Positions 12,142 through 25,800 of a DNA stretch of 64,000 nt are shown here, in pieces (position 1 is the first letter of the stretch; every line of letters starts with the position of its first letter). Source of the stretch: Tenebrio molitor (lineage: Eukaryota; Arthropoda; Insecta; Coleoptera; Tenebrionidae); assembly GCF_963966145.1 (NCBI RefSeq), contig NC_091055.1:5270001-5334000 (forward strand). Reading direction: 5' to 3'. The position numbers and the translations under genes are program-made. Below the pieces are notes generated by a model, which was given only the letters and a program-made list of their open reading frames with translations, ran no database searches and had not been told where the DNA came from.

Positions 12142-15100
12142 AAAATTAGATAGAAAAAAGAAATTTGTTCTTTTGTTCCATGTTTTAGCCATTTTGACAT
12201 GTGCAGTCTTTTTCAAATATTAAATTTGAATAAATTCGACGTTTTATAAGAAAGCTTTTTTTATCTACCGTGCATTAAAGGTTTTGCTTGCGTATGTTTC
12301 TGTTTTGTTGAAGACAGATTATTCAATTTTTTCCACTTCTCATTTGTTCAACTTTTGTGATTTTACATTTTTACGAGTTTGATATTAATTAAAAAGTTAG
12401 ATACGTTCGTCCTCTAGAAAATTGGGATTTGAAATCTCAAGAGGATTTTATCTTACATTGTGATGTTGTCGCTGAATATCTTCCTTTTTAATAACAAATT
12501 TGTTGTGAATAATACCGGTGTTTTTTTTTCTCGTTTTTAAATACATATACTTTAATCAAAATATTTCACCAACGAAACAGATTTTTATCAAGGATTTTTA
12601 CATAATACGTACATATGTATTAATTTTTAAAGAAAAAAAAAAGAGATAAATTTCTTGTACGGCTTCAATTGAAAATATTTCAAAAAAGCAATCGTATTTT
12701 AATAATTGGAAGCTGTTTTTGGATTTAGTTTTATTTTTTGTCACTAAAGCATCCTTCGTATATCTGGAGTGTCCTCGGTAAAATCTCATTTCGTGAGGAT
12801 TACTGGACTTCTTTTCCGCCTATCTGTACAACTAATACTTGAATGAATTACCACGGTTGGAAGATTCCATCCATATAAGATTTTTTCCGGTGGCTTTATA
12901 TGAATTACGATTTCGATTTCAATCGAATTTGATCAAGTGGACGATGCGTTGTGCACACAAATTGTCTCATTAATTCTGCTCATCTTTGCTGGATTTTCCG
13001 AATGTCTGTTCGTGTATAAAACGATTTTGTTGCATCAAGAAAGTTCCCAATGGTTTTGTTCCGGAAAGAAATAAAATAGTTTCTCCAGCAACCTGTTCAA
13101 CAATAAACTTGTTTTCATAATGCCCAATAAAGGAAAAGTTGCCTTCGATTTTCTGTAGAAATTTCCTGAGGGATTCGAAAAAACAACCTTCATTCTTAAC
13201 CACAATCGTTCTTGCTCTGTCAAGCCAATTTTAGGTCCCAAAACGAACATTGTTAAGAAAGATGAAGATACCGTGCAACTAATTATAAATGTCGTCGACA
13301 GCCTCGGGGAAAGAAGATTTTTTAATTCTTTGAACAAACATTTACCTTGCCGCTGAATTTTTAAAATGTCGCTTAATTGAATAGCATTGATCGAAGACTG
13401 TAAGGAGTAAGTTTCGCTGTATTTTAAAATATCCAGAAGTTACTGAACGTTTAGGATACTTTATTTATATTCACCAGGTTTGTATTTTTTTGTTAAATAT
13501 ATTTAACTGATAAGTTGTTTATTTGTAGAAATTTTGTTTAGCCTTGTCACTCTTGTACGCTTAATTTGGTTGAAAGTTGTATTCTCATCTCTAATTAGCA
13601 ACGTCTTAATTTTTTTTAAATAATATTAATTACAGTCAGCGGTTCCGCTTATAAACGACCATGTCTATAACGGAAATCAAAACTAAAACTCACAATCCAT
13701 TATAATCCTTTCGAAACAAAAATGTGTTATATTGCAAACATATTTTTCTAAGTGAGATTAATTTTGCCTACAGTTTCACAAAAATACGTTTTATTTATCG
13801 GTCTTTCATAATATTTCTTTCTTTTATTAGATTTTTGTTATACTGCAAACCTTCTTTGAGACTATTAAACGTATTTTTGTCCACCATCTGTGACATTAGA
13901 TTTTTTTTAATCAAATTTATCCTTAGTGTAAATAAATCACTGCGTATATAATCGGCTATATTATTCGGGAACATGTTGCGGGTAGCACCACACGAAATGG
14001 TGTCCCATCGCATATAAATTTAATAAATATGATTATAAAATGAACTTATATAATTGATATTGCAAAAAGTATGGTAAAAGCACGAATGGAAATTTGCATT
14101 AAACGTCGAGTTTTTTTCCTTCACACATGTTAACCAAGACAGTCTATTAAATGTCAACACTGCATTTTTACGATTACATTTTCCTAAAATAAAAACAGTG
14201 TAAAATTAATTATATTTGTGGTCAAGTCGGTAAATATTTACAGTTTGTTGCATTACCGCCAATTATCACAAATATTTTAGCTTAAATAAGGTGTCACTGT
14301 TTGCTGTTAATAATGTTGGTGTAAAATTGAAAGTCAACTAACGTAACGTTACTTGTTTTTAATTGCATTTTCAACCAAGTCTTTTTATCCTAAATAAAAA
14401 AAAAAGAATTTTTGTATTTGTTGTTCTCTTTATCATTTAGTAATTGTTTTTTTAATGTTCACAGGTTGTCAAATTTTCCTATCCTCAACGGCTTAGATGC
14501 AAGGGATGATAGAAGTCTGTTTATTAATAACTAAACCTGTGATAAAAGCTGTGAATAAGCCTGTGATATTATTATGTTTTTAATCCGTACCTGCTGTTAT
14601 TATATTTATCGAAAAATAAATTGTTTTATTGCGGTTTAATTGTTTTATTATGAAACCATATTCCACCATTCCACGTTTAGATTTGAGAAAGTAATTTTGT
14701 TAGAACGAAAGAGTTTACCAATCATTTTTATCGACAACACAACAAATAACACGTGCAAATAATAATTTCATCGGAATTGGACGTAAAACGTTTCATAATT
14801 TAGGTGTCATGTTGAGAAGGACGACAGAAAACGAGCAAACACTAGGATCCTTTTATTTTTGTTTGCAATACACGTGGAGAGTTCGAGAAAGAAAAAAAAC
14901 GAGAGTGGAGCACAACAGTTATTGAAACGTCTTAACTTCAAGTATTGCTATGGACAGTTGAATCGAAAAACTCAATTTCGCGAGCGTTCCATCCCTCGGG
15001 GTAAGATTAGGGGTTTGTGATACGAGATGAAATTAGCATTCGAGGTCATGTTAGCTTGCTAACAATATGACAGCTCCCCAGGAGTGGGCGATACGAAGGT

Positions 15101-16245
15101 TTCGGGATTTAATTTCGTTACATCAATATTTGACGTTTTGACATTTTGTATCAAAACTTTTTGATACGGTCGTCATATTCAGACAACAACTCGATGAAGT
15201 CGAAAACATGTGAAAGATTGTGTGGCTGGAAATCGGTTTGATGGGAACTGAAATTATGTTTTCGACATCGAGGGTTTGTCAACAAAAATTTGTCGATTTT
15301 CTTGTAAAAAGGAAAACGTAAGTGCGGTTTTTTCGTTACGTAAGATCTCTCTTCGCACAGATTCGGTTTCGAGACACGTAATTCGTTTGCTGATGTTGAA
15401 AATTCGCCGTGGTAAAACTGTTTTTTTCTAATTTAAATTCAGGATTACAAGTTTATAACTTAATATTGACACTGAGGCGTAGATTTAAAGACTCGAAGGC
15501 GCTCTAATCCAATTATGCAAACGACTGCACCAATTCAGAGCAATTGAGTCAATCAACTGTACAAAAATATTTATATATCATTTCGAACAATTTCTCCAAG
15601 GCTACCTATAACGAACGGAAATTGAACACAAGAAGCAATTACGAAACTGTTACGTAAAAAAATTGTTAAATCGTATTAAATTTATCATAAATAGATATAA
15701 TTAATATCTTGTTAAAATTTGAATGTGCAAAGTAGGCCGTGACGTTGTCGAACGGATAACCGCAAATGTCATTTAATTAGCGTTTTTATTGATAATCGTG
15801 GCGAATACAACTGCGAAAGTCACTTTTGTAATTAAACTGGAAGGATGGCTAAATATTTATTAAAGAATAAGAGGCGTGAGTGCGGTGCGCGCATCGTGTA
15901 ATCGAAAAAATTGTGGATTCTGGTTGGCTTGTGTCATTAGTGTGATTTTAATTTTGTTATGTCAGATTTATTTTATCGTCACATTCGGGAAAAGGTTGAA
16001 ATAACGTGCCTGGAAGAGCTAAAATCGCATAAAAACTTCGTCGGAGGTTTTCAAGTTGAATTATTTTGAACCGAAATAAAAATATCTGTAGGAGGCGCAT
16101 GCGTTCCTCTCATTGGTGGCTGCGACGCTCATGCGTATTATAGACGAATTTTCATGAAAAGTGTTGTCTATTTTAGCAAGTAATCTAGTATTAAAAATTC
16201 ATTTCTTAGTTTGATTTCGAGTTACCAATTTCAGGCCGCTTGAAA
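12142..16245. other. Intergenic region between the DBHS gene and MEMO1
   Basis: AT-rich and mostly without signal. Weak minus-strand open frames at 12970-13400 overlap in two frames but match nothing I recognise. A pogo/Tigger-like terminal fragment is at 13633-13710. The less AT-rich stretch 14820-16200, with runs such as GGCGCATGCG near 16090, probably contains the MEMO1 promoter and noncoding first exon, because an acceptor (CAATTTCAG) sits 12 bp before the MEMO1 ATG. Confidence 0.5.
13633..13710. mobile_element. Fragment resembling a pogo/Tigger-type element end
   Basis: It starts TA-CAGTCAGCGGTTCCGCTTAT and continues with GTCTATAACGGAAATC. CAGT followed by TCCGCTTATAA resembles the terminal repeats of pogo-like elements. 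A similar end occurs in inverse orientation at 30866-30892. No partner end or transposase was found. Confidence 0.35.
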
Positions 16246-18514
16246 ATGCCTGTTAGGAAAGCCATACACGCCGGTAGCTGGTACACGGATTCGGGTAAGT
16301 GTTGTCAAACATTGATCAGCTGTTTCCAGCTTTATTGTTCATTTGGACATTAGCTGCAGTGGCAATGACCTCTCTTCTTTAGGTCCCGAACTGTCCAGAC
16401 AACTCGAATACTGGCTCCATCAGGCAGATTTAATCCACGGCCCTGCCAGAGCAATAATAGCTCCGTGAGTCGAAAAAAAAAACTTTTTTAACAAATATTT
16501 TTGGATGGTTTTTAGACATGCTGGCTACCAATACTGCGGGGCTTGCGGGGGGCACGCTTATAGACAAGTGAGTCCTGTCGTGGTAAGGCGTGTATTTATT
16601 TTAGGACCTTCTCACCATGTCCGTTTATCAGGATGTGCCTTGTCTACCGCAAGAAAATACAAAACTCCCCTTTACGACTTACATGTAGATTCACAAGGTA
16701 ACCTTACACCTTTTTCTCCAATATTCACCACCATTTCACCAAATTAAGACCATAAATCATCAGCGCTATCGTTTTATCAGCCTCAGTTTTAAATTCAGAC
16801 TAATAAACTATAATCATGATAACTCCAGAATGTTATAATACCATTAGCTTTATTGATCTTCATTATCTTAACGCGTAATTACGTGCGTCTTGCACTTTAA
16901 AATGAAACATAAATTTTATGTTTACAAATCTAAATTTAATTCCACATGATTTTCATCATTAAAACATTAATATGTTAACAATAATACTAATTTCATTTTA
17001 TGTTGATCCATTAAAAAATGCATCAGATTTTTATTCAAATTTTACATTGATACATAAAAATTTGTAGGTGCCGTAAATCAATTCGCGGCGATGAAATTGT
17101 GAATCAATTTTTATGTTTTAAAGCTTTCACGATGTGAAATCAAAAAAATCGTATTTTGCTTTTTCTGTATTATTTTTTAAATAAATAGACGGAATCTATT
17201 TTTACTAGACAGAATTGGACAGAAATATTTTTGACCAAATTTAGTAGTGCACGTTTGTACCCCCAAAAATTAGTGGAATGCAGCGTTTCCGTGAACGTTA
17301 GTCGTATCTCTGTATGAATCCCATCACCTGTCGTCGATTAGTATACCCTTCAGTTACATTTGAATTGAAATGTGAAGAGAAATTCAATATCATGTAACGA
17401 AACGGTGAACATGATTTGAATCATGGGATATTATGTATGTATGATTCATTCATGTCGGATGAAGGATCAATATCTCGGTTTAAATTCTGTTTGTCGGTGT
17501 AAAATTTGAAATGTAGCATTTGATTAAAGTCGAAATGTCAAAAATTGCGCAGAAGGCAAAGTCGATAATAGAATATGTATTAACAAGTTTGAAATAAAAA
17601 AGTGGTGTCACAACTGCTTCAGTTTGTATTTTACAGTAAACGGCGAATTAGAAATGACAGGTCAATTTGAATGGATGGACTTAGATACCGACGAAAATGA
17701 ACACAGTATTGAAATGCATTTACCTTATATAGCTAAAGTTATGGAAAAGTGAGTGTTGTTGAAGGTCAAAAGTCCGCAAAATAACGATGTAATTGCAGCT
17801 ACAAACACCAATTCACCATAGTACCTATACTCGTCGGATCGCTCAGTCCAGAACGAGAGGCTTGCTATGGCAGAATATTATCGAGTTATTTAGGAGATCC
17901 TCAAAATCTTTTTATAATATCATCGGATTTTTGCCATTGGGGCCACCGGTTTCGTTACACGTATTACGATCGTTCGTACGGCAATATTTATCAATCGATA
18001 GAAGAATTAGATCGTTTGGTATGAAAAAAAAAAATAGTAGTTTGGAAATAGTAAACACGAAAGAAAATTTTACAGGGGATGAATATAATAGAAAATTTAA
18101 ATCCAACCGATTTTACGAATTATTTAAAGAAATTCGGTAACACGATTTGCGGTAGACATCCTATTGGAATTCTATTACAGGTGAGTCATAGAGTTTTTAA
18201 TCATAGTAAAGAAATTTAAAATTTTTTTACGAAATGCATTTATGCCATGGTTGCAATTCCAGTAGGTGAGTTGATCTCGGACACGATTTCTGAGCATCAC
18301 AGCATGTTGGAAATCCGATTCGCTTCTTTTAGATTCTGATATGTAAATTTTTCTTAATGTTGTGTTGGGTTTACAGGCGGTACAAGAACTTTTAAGAAAC
18401 GACAGTAGGAGAAACGCAAATTTGAAATTCCTGAAATATGCTCAGTCAAGCCAGTGTCGTAACATGAACGACTCTTCAGTGAGTTACGCATCAGCTGCCC
18501 TTGTGTTCGAGTAG
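16246..18514 (+). CDS. Memo1: MEMO1 homologue (mediator of ERBB2-driven cell motility)
   Basis: Exons 16246-16294, 16383-16464, 16516-16697, 17637-17748, 17799-18018, 18076-18180 and 18377-18514 join to 295 residues, against 297 in human MEMO1. Conservation is strong throughout: IHAGSWYTDSG at 7, RAIIAPHAGYQYCGACGGHA, RRVFILGPSHHV, EHSIEMHLPY, IISSDFCHWGHRFRY, TICGRHPIG and the ending YAQSSQCRN-SSVSYASAAL. The putative active-site residues of the fold (His in APHAGY, Asp in SSDFCHWG, Cys in TICGRHPIG) are all present. MEMO1 is a nonheme-dioxygenase-like fold protein linked to copper/redox balance, microtubule capture at the cell cortex and cell migration. The 17 kb intron region (16698-17636) holds nothing recognisable. 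An AATAAA at 18732-18737 is the likely poly(A) signal. Confidence 0.96.
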
Positions 18515-21500
18515 TCAGTGGCCTTACAGCTATCACGTTGCATTGACTGTTATAAAAAAGGAACACCCTTCAACAATTTTTTTTAAACGACAGTTGTGCA
18601 GATCAAAATTTGATATTTATCATGAAAAAAATTCCGATTCGTTTTTATTCCCCAACAAATATTTTATTCAGTTATTTTCTTTACTAATTTTTGCGTGTAG
18701 TGTAAGGAACACTTAGCTTTATTTCTAGGTTAATAAAACGTTGAGATGAATTTCCTTAATTGAAATTCGTTCTCTGTAAAGCTAAATTCTAAAAATGGTT
18801 AGTTTAGTTAATTGTTTTCATTTACGCTTACCGGACGTATTCACTAGTAGATTAAAGATGTTGAACATAATTTATCATAAAATCTTTTTTCATAAAAATG
18901 CTAACGATTCCACCAAGTGAGATTGCATCACAGAGATTTTGATCGCGTGGATGTTGGGACATTATTCATCTTGGTATTGTTTTTGAGGTGTACTGTAACT
19001 AAACGAAACGTCAAATTAGATTAAGTTAGTACTTTATATTTACCGAGTAAATATATCGATCAAGTCGAATCTGACTTAATCTATTTTTATAATAAACTTT
19101 CACAACTGATTCATTCAAATTTCGAATACGGTCGAAGTTCTTCATTTTAAGAGACATCAACATCAAATTAAACTAAAATGGTAACACCCAAGTGACTCCA
19201 AGAAGTGCATATGGTTATGTAGTTGTTAATTTCTCATATGTTACTCTCATTGTGATAATTTAATTCAATGTTAATATTTGTTAAATGTGGTGATCGTTAC
19301 TTTGTGAAATGCATTTTCAAACAAATACTTAAACAATGAAATTTCGCAATATTTACCGATATGTAGAAATAAGAAAGGTTGTGAAAATTTACATGATAGG
19401 GTCTCCCGAATTTAGGTTAAAATACAGCATTCAAGAGTACTGTCCACGACAGTTTCATTTATGCTTGCTATATGCAGTACAACTCAATTATCTGGAACAA
19501 TGAATGTTGATCGCTTGGTAGATGTATTTAAGAGTACCAAAATGTTAGAATTTAAAATTATTGTATAGTGTATCGACTTGGGATCTGGATATTGGGAGTT
19601 ATGCTGTATTCCGTTTACCTATGTTTCAGAAATACTGATTGATAGTGCAAGCTTTAGGAATAGGTTTTTTTTTGTTACAAATCATTACTATGTATTGTTT
19701 TCACGTAATTAGCTTAACTATAATGATCTTTATAGGATTTAAATAAAACAAAGCGACTTTTTATTATTTTCAGTTTTAATTTTTACCTTTATATACATTT
19801 TAATAGATCATGTGCTAATATTAGGAGTATAACAATATACAATAAATTGTCCTGCTGCAGGCCTACTGATTGTAAGCCTAAAGACTGTAAATTTACAATA
19901 TGAAGTACATATGCCTTTAATCAATCAATCTATTGGATGTATAAACTGTGAATGCAATTTTATATCATTCTTGTAACACAAAAATATATGTGAAAAATAT
20001 TTTAACGAGTGTTTTATTGATGACGTCACAACTGTTGGGTTATTGACACGCATGTCCGTGGAGACTCGGCTTTACCAAACACGTCATCACTCCAATGACG
20101 TCATCTGTCCGCGTCTCCTAATTATTAAAAAAAGCAAATTAGATTTATCCAACGAATTTCTAATATTACGCTTAATAATTCACTCAATTGTGACTTTCTT
20201 TTTTGACAGATGTCAACAAATAGAAATCGCAAGTGGCGTCGGAGCGATTTTCAAAATTCGCGAACAGTCGAGGTTGAGCCGTAGAACAAGATTTTCAGAG
20301 CACACTTTTAGAATATTTGGAGCGTATTTCATAACGGTTTATTTATATTTATAACGCGAATTTTGATGTGCATTCGAATACTGGGTGTAGCTGTTGAATA
20401 TTGGAAAAGCGTTCTCCCGTACGTCGGTGGTGTATTTTTTTTAACGATTTGTAGTTCGCAAGCGAAATGCGCTTCAACTACGTTTCACGATAATAATAAC
20501 AACAGTCGAATTTTGTCGCTGAAAATATTATTGACATGAATTATTGTGGCGAGTGGCGACCCAGTTTGGAGTTTGTGTAGCCGGTGTCAATGTAGGTGAA
20601 ATGAAGTTGCTCCAAACAAGAGAAATCGTCGTTCGTGTGTTTCCCTATGTCCTAAGAAATTGGCAAATAGAGTGCATTTTATCTAACAAAAACACGAATC
20701 TTATGTTTAATAAATGGGTGCAAGATGTAGGAAGTGTTCGTTTCGTCTTTAATAAAACATTTCCAGTGTTTATGTGGCACAGATAATTGTTTTCCACTTG
20801 GACGATATAAACATGGCTACTACTCAGACTCTTAGAACTCTTTCGATTTAAAATCGCCTTAAATGGACGTTCATGGTACAAAAACGCAAGTACACGAGGA
20901 AATCAGTATGATTATGACATGCCCAGGTAAATAACCTTTGTTGTAGTGTTAGCCCCCTCATATAACCTCACTTACCTCCCACAAATCGACTGCATGCAAC
21001 CCTTGTTTACAACATCGCTCTCGTCAATTCGGACGTATTTTTCGTGCTCTTCCACTTCGAGACACTTTTCCCTATTACCGAACCTCCCCAAAACACCCAC
21101 GATGGGTGTTTTAACGATTTTTCCGGACGATACAAATCACATCTAGCTTCCAGTTCAATTTCGTACAAAAACAAAAGCTGCCAAAACACCCTTTCACTCA
21201 GTGATAACACAACAGTCAACACACCCATAACAAATAGTGTTTTTAAACGGATCACCGGAATAGCCCCAAGTGATTCCACAACCATTTCAGTTTATTCAAT
21301 GTAAATATTCAAAGTGATTTTTAGCGCTCTTCAGGATGTAATTGGTATGTTTTTACATAAGTACATCATTATTCATTTGTCTCTGCTAAGTAAAACACGA
21401 ACTTATTTATTATGTTTCTTAAAATGAGATATTTCTCAGCATCTCTGTCATGTTGTGACATTGTTTGTTTATATAATAAAAAATGTTTTTAATATGATAA

Positions 21501-22831
21501 AGTGTATCTGACACACTTTAAGGACATGTACAAAGTCGTAACTCTCCAAAAATTCCCGTTTATTTCATAAAATTTGTTAAAATTCGTGAACCGTTTCTGA
21601 AAATGTGGAATAATTCTGACAGTGATTTCGTTAATTTTTGAAAGGTAATTGCTAAACAGTTCCAATTAAAAATACATAATATAGATGTAGGCGAATTAGA
21701 TGAAAATTGAAGAGATGTTTGAGGGTTATACTGAAATAATCTAGCATTGACTCTTGCATAAATCTTCTTGGTCGGGTTTTGTATACTTTGGTGGTTAAAT
21801 CGATTACATAATTTCAATTGAATTTATTTGTTTTAATCATTTGCACATATTTTTGTATCGAAGGTTAAATTCGACAGTCTTCACAGTAGGTTGCGAGTTT
21901 TAATCTCTCAGTCCGGTCCAGTATTTTAACCTCATTACAGTCATCAAACGGATTTATTATTTTAGTTCAAAACGAAGGAACAAGTAAAATTAATCGAATG
22001 TAAAAAAAATTATCTGCTCTTTGAATACTCCACATCCCCCATTACCAGTTAATTAAGTAATCTCTGCTCGTTTTAAATCTGAAAACACACTCGTTTCAGA
22101 ATTAAATTTTTGGTTTTATTCCCAATAATTACGATTCTTTGTGTTACAAACGCACGCCCGCAGGATACAAGTCGGCCGGCTATCCAAATTTCAAATTACC
22201 CTTTCATGTTTTTCTGGACTCGCCCAGAAATTCTGGACATAAAATCGCTAAACCATAACGCAGAAAAACAGGGAAAGATAAATTTATCGCGGCGCGATAT
22301 TGCGTTTCTTTTGTTGTGTCAGAGTTTTTTATGTAGTCAAGTTTTGAAACTGTTGATCTCGCTTTTGACATGTTATTAAATCTTTACATTTTGAATCATT
22401 CCATTACGATGGTTCGTGCTGTAAAAATACCTGTCTGAAACATTTCAATAAAGAATCGCACAACAAATTTTGCGCGTCTCCTCCGCTCGGATTTTCTCTA
22501 TTTTTTATTGACTTCGACGAAAGCTGGACGTTCATTCGGGAGTGTTTGAAAACGCCGGGTTTAATTAGTTTGTATTATGTTGCTCTGTGTGAATTTGCTT
22601 AGGCCGAATACGTAACATTAAAAATGAGAGACGTCAGGTAACGTTGCCGCGTGTGTGGTTCTGTTTTAATTAATTCTTGTTTTTTGGTGTCTGTTTAGGC
22701 TGTGTCTGCATGTCAGGCTGTAGTCTGGGCAAACTATGAACTTATTTGGCTGCCTCTTTCCGTGTGCACTGCAGCACAGTTGGTGGAGTGTTGGAAACGA
22801 GCAGTGCATGACTGAGGAGTTTGTACACAGG
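18515..22831. other. Intergenic region: MEMO1 3' end and BTBD7 upstream region
   Basis: 18515-20000 is AT-rich and unremarkable apart from the MEMO1 poly(A) signal at 18732. 20000-20620 is less AT-rich, carries two full CRE palindromes (20021-20028 and 20096-20103) and may be a promoter or noncoding exon region. 20900-21300 has short overlapping open frames on both strands with no recognisable product. Near 22690 an acceptor-like GTTTAG precedes the BTBD7 leader. Confidence 0.45.
20021..20103. promoter_or_regulatory. Paired CRE-type palindromes
   Basis: TGACGTCA occurs at 20021-20028 and 20096-20103, with a further half site ACGTCA at about 20081. TGACGTCA is the binding site of CREB/ATF-type bZIP factors. 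The pair lies 2.7 kb before the BTBD7 coding start, in DNA of raised GC content. Which promoter it serves is inferred from position only. Confidence 0.45.
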
Positions 22832-25800
22832 ATGGGCGTGAACGCTTCCACGGCACCCGGTGTCGAAGCTGGTCCTGTGCCAAACGGCATGGGGGTCGCG
22901 GACCCTTGCACGCCTCCTTTCAGAGACACTATCGGAGTCATCGTCAGGTACTCAACGTTCACCGGAACCTTCACGTCTTAGCTTGGTGCAAGAGCATGCG
23001 AGAAAGGACGGTCGTCCTTTCCGATGTGCTTGCACCGACGAAGACAACGATTGACGATTACTCTTGATGACAGGGAGCGGAAGAAAAAGGTGACGGGTTT
23101 TGCCACGTTGAAGAAGAAGTTCATCCGCAGGAGACGGTCTTCGAAGGCGTGCGACCACGGAAGAATGCTGCGGGAGTTGGTGGCCGATTGGAGTCCTCTA
23201 GAAGTGGCGGCCTTGCTAGAGGAGTACGAAGCCTTAGCCGCCCTGAAGGACCTTTGTGTTCAGGCAGAGTTGGCGCGGCCGCCAGCTGCCACCTTCAAAC
23301 AGGACCTCTCAGCCTTGTACGATTTTAAATACTGCACCGACGCCGATCTAGTGTACCGAGGGGCCTGTTTTCCTATACACCGCGCCCTACTCTCAGCCAG
23401 GTGCCCTTACTTTAGAGACTTGCTGGCCGGGTGTCCCGGTTACGGGGCTCGAATATGTCTCGAATTGAGGACGGCCACCGTCGATGTTCAGTTGTTCTCA
23501 GCCCTGTTGCGCTACCTGTACACGGGCGACATATGTCCACACGACACTAACATAGACATAAACTTGTTGAGGAGGTTGCGCGAAGAGTTCGGAACGCCAA
23601 ACGCCTTGGAAGCAGACCTACGTTACTTACTGGAGATCGGCGATTACGCCGATGCTGCGCTTGTGTTCACCTCGGACGGTTCGGACTGTCAAAGGCCAGA
23701 TTCCGGCAGTTCGGAGTACGGTTTCAGGCCAAAATTGGAATTACCCTGCCACAAAGCCATATTGTCGGCGAGATCACCATTCTTCCGGAACCTGCTGCAG
23801 AGACGGTCGCGCAGCGGCGAGGAGCACACGGAAAGGGCCTTACACATACCCACCAGGATTGTTCTCGACGAGTCCGTCATACCGAAGCGGTGAGTTGGTT
23901 GCTCTAACAGACACCATCAAGCTTCAAGTCACGTTCGCATAATATCTTCACTCAGGCTAGCAATGGAACAGCGGCATTTTGCTTCTTTAATTACTTCATT
24001 AAGTCTATTAAATCCCATCTTCTAGACAGGTCCATTTTCTAATGTACTTCTAACATTGTGGTATGTTACGTTGTGACACTCGTTTCATCGAGCTGCTACA
24101 AATTCTTTGATTTTCTACTTTTGTTACGTCCACATTTTGTCAACCTAAATTAATATTTGTCGAAAATTTTAATAAATCCGTTGCCCAATCGTCAAGTCTT
24201 CAGCTTAGAAAAATTCTAATGAAGAGCTTCTCTTTTACTGAAAATGTCAGAGATATTTACGTTATTCGATATTATGTAAGGTATGTTATTTTCACCCACA
24301 TTTTCTTCTAAAACACAACAATAATTACAGTAGGAGGATCCCGTTTATCGGAGTTAATAACGGAGAAGGGAATACTACGAATCACCATGATAATAAAATG
24401 TAGTTACACTTATGTACAGTTGCCAATAATAAATTTCGTGGTGTCGTAAATTAAAAATGTCCCTTCTTGATTATATCCGAAAGCAACAAATTGTCACTAA
24501 TACGTTGAATTGTGAATTTTTTTTTTTAATTGTTCAAATACACTGTAAAGTGTAAATCACATAAATAAATGTTTATTTTTAATTGTCAGTTTCCAGAGAT
24601 CTGTCGATCATGCGGAGTGCATTTTCAAATTAACGAAAAACCTAGGATTAGACGAAACAAGAAAAAATATTTGACGTTGCGAACACTCGAGACGAGGATA
24701 ATCTGGGTCCTCCTGTATTGGAAATTAATTTTCATAGTCTTCAAAAGTTGACAAATCTTGAAAAATATTAATATAATTGTCAATATCATGTTTTAAACTG
24801 TTGTAGGAAGAAAATAAAGGGTGTTTCTTATAACTTGCTCTATTAGAACTAGTTGATTGCTTTTAGTTTAGTGTTTTTAGTATATTTTTACAAATCTGTT
24901 ACCAGAAAACTAGAACGCCCGGCACATAACAGTGTGTAAACTTTAAATTTTTTGTTGCTTGTGAGACTTGGAGTTTCTGAAATGTTGAGGGTCGTTTGCA
25001 GGTACGCTCGCGTCTTGCTGCACGCCATATATCTGGATCAAGTAGATCTCTCGTTAATTTCGCGTGGTGGTTGCGGCGGCGGTTTGGGAGAAGCCCAAGC
25101 CTTGACTCACACAGGTCGAGCTCGTCCCTCTGCTCTAGAAGAAGCGATGGAGCTGTATCAAATAGGACGATTCCTGGAACTAGATATTCTATCACAAGGC
25201 TGTGAAGATTTAATTTTAGAATGGTTGTCATTAGAAACGCTTCCAACTGTACTTCAATGGGCCAAACAACCGCACGGATCCGCTTGGGTCCACCGACAGG
25301 TAAGTTAAAACAACTGTATTAATCGTTTAGTAATGTGTACCAACCACAGGCACTACATTTCTTGAGAGAGGAGTTCCAACCCGTGTCTCAATCGCCAGTT
25401 TTGCATCTGCTTGACAAGACTCATCTGTTGGAAGTTTTAAAGAGTCCGTTCCTTCAAGCCAGCGAATTGGAGATATTACATGCTGTGTTGAAATGGGGAG
25501 AAAACGAGTTGGTCAGAAGAATGGAGGACAGAGGTAATGTCGCGAACTGAACAGATTTAGATTGGCTAACTTTGTTGTTGTTTTAAAGAACCGAACATAG
25601 TAAGTCACACTGCTCATTCGGTTGCGCGGAAAGGTGTTAAGAAGCGAGACCTCAGTGACGTAGAGCTGCGCGAAATTTTATCCGATTTGCTTCCTCTGGT
25701 CCGGATGGACCACGTGCTGCCCCCTAACAGCGACATACTGAATCAAGCGATCCGGCGCGGTTTGGTGAGCACTCCACCGAGTCACATGATCGGCGGTGAC

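Noticed and set aside
12970..13400. Overlapping minus-strand open frames that could be joined by a frameshift into about 140 residues
   Set aside because: No recognisable family, no splice logic at the junction, and AT-rich random frames of this length are expected here.
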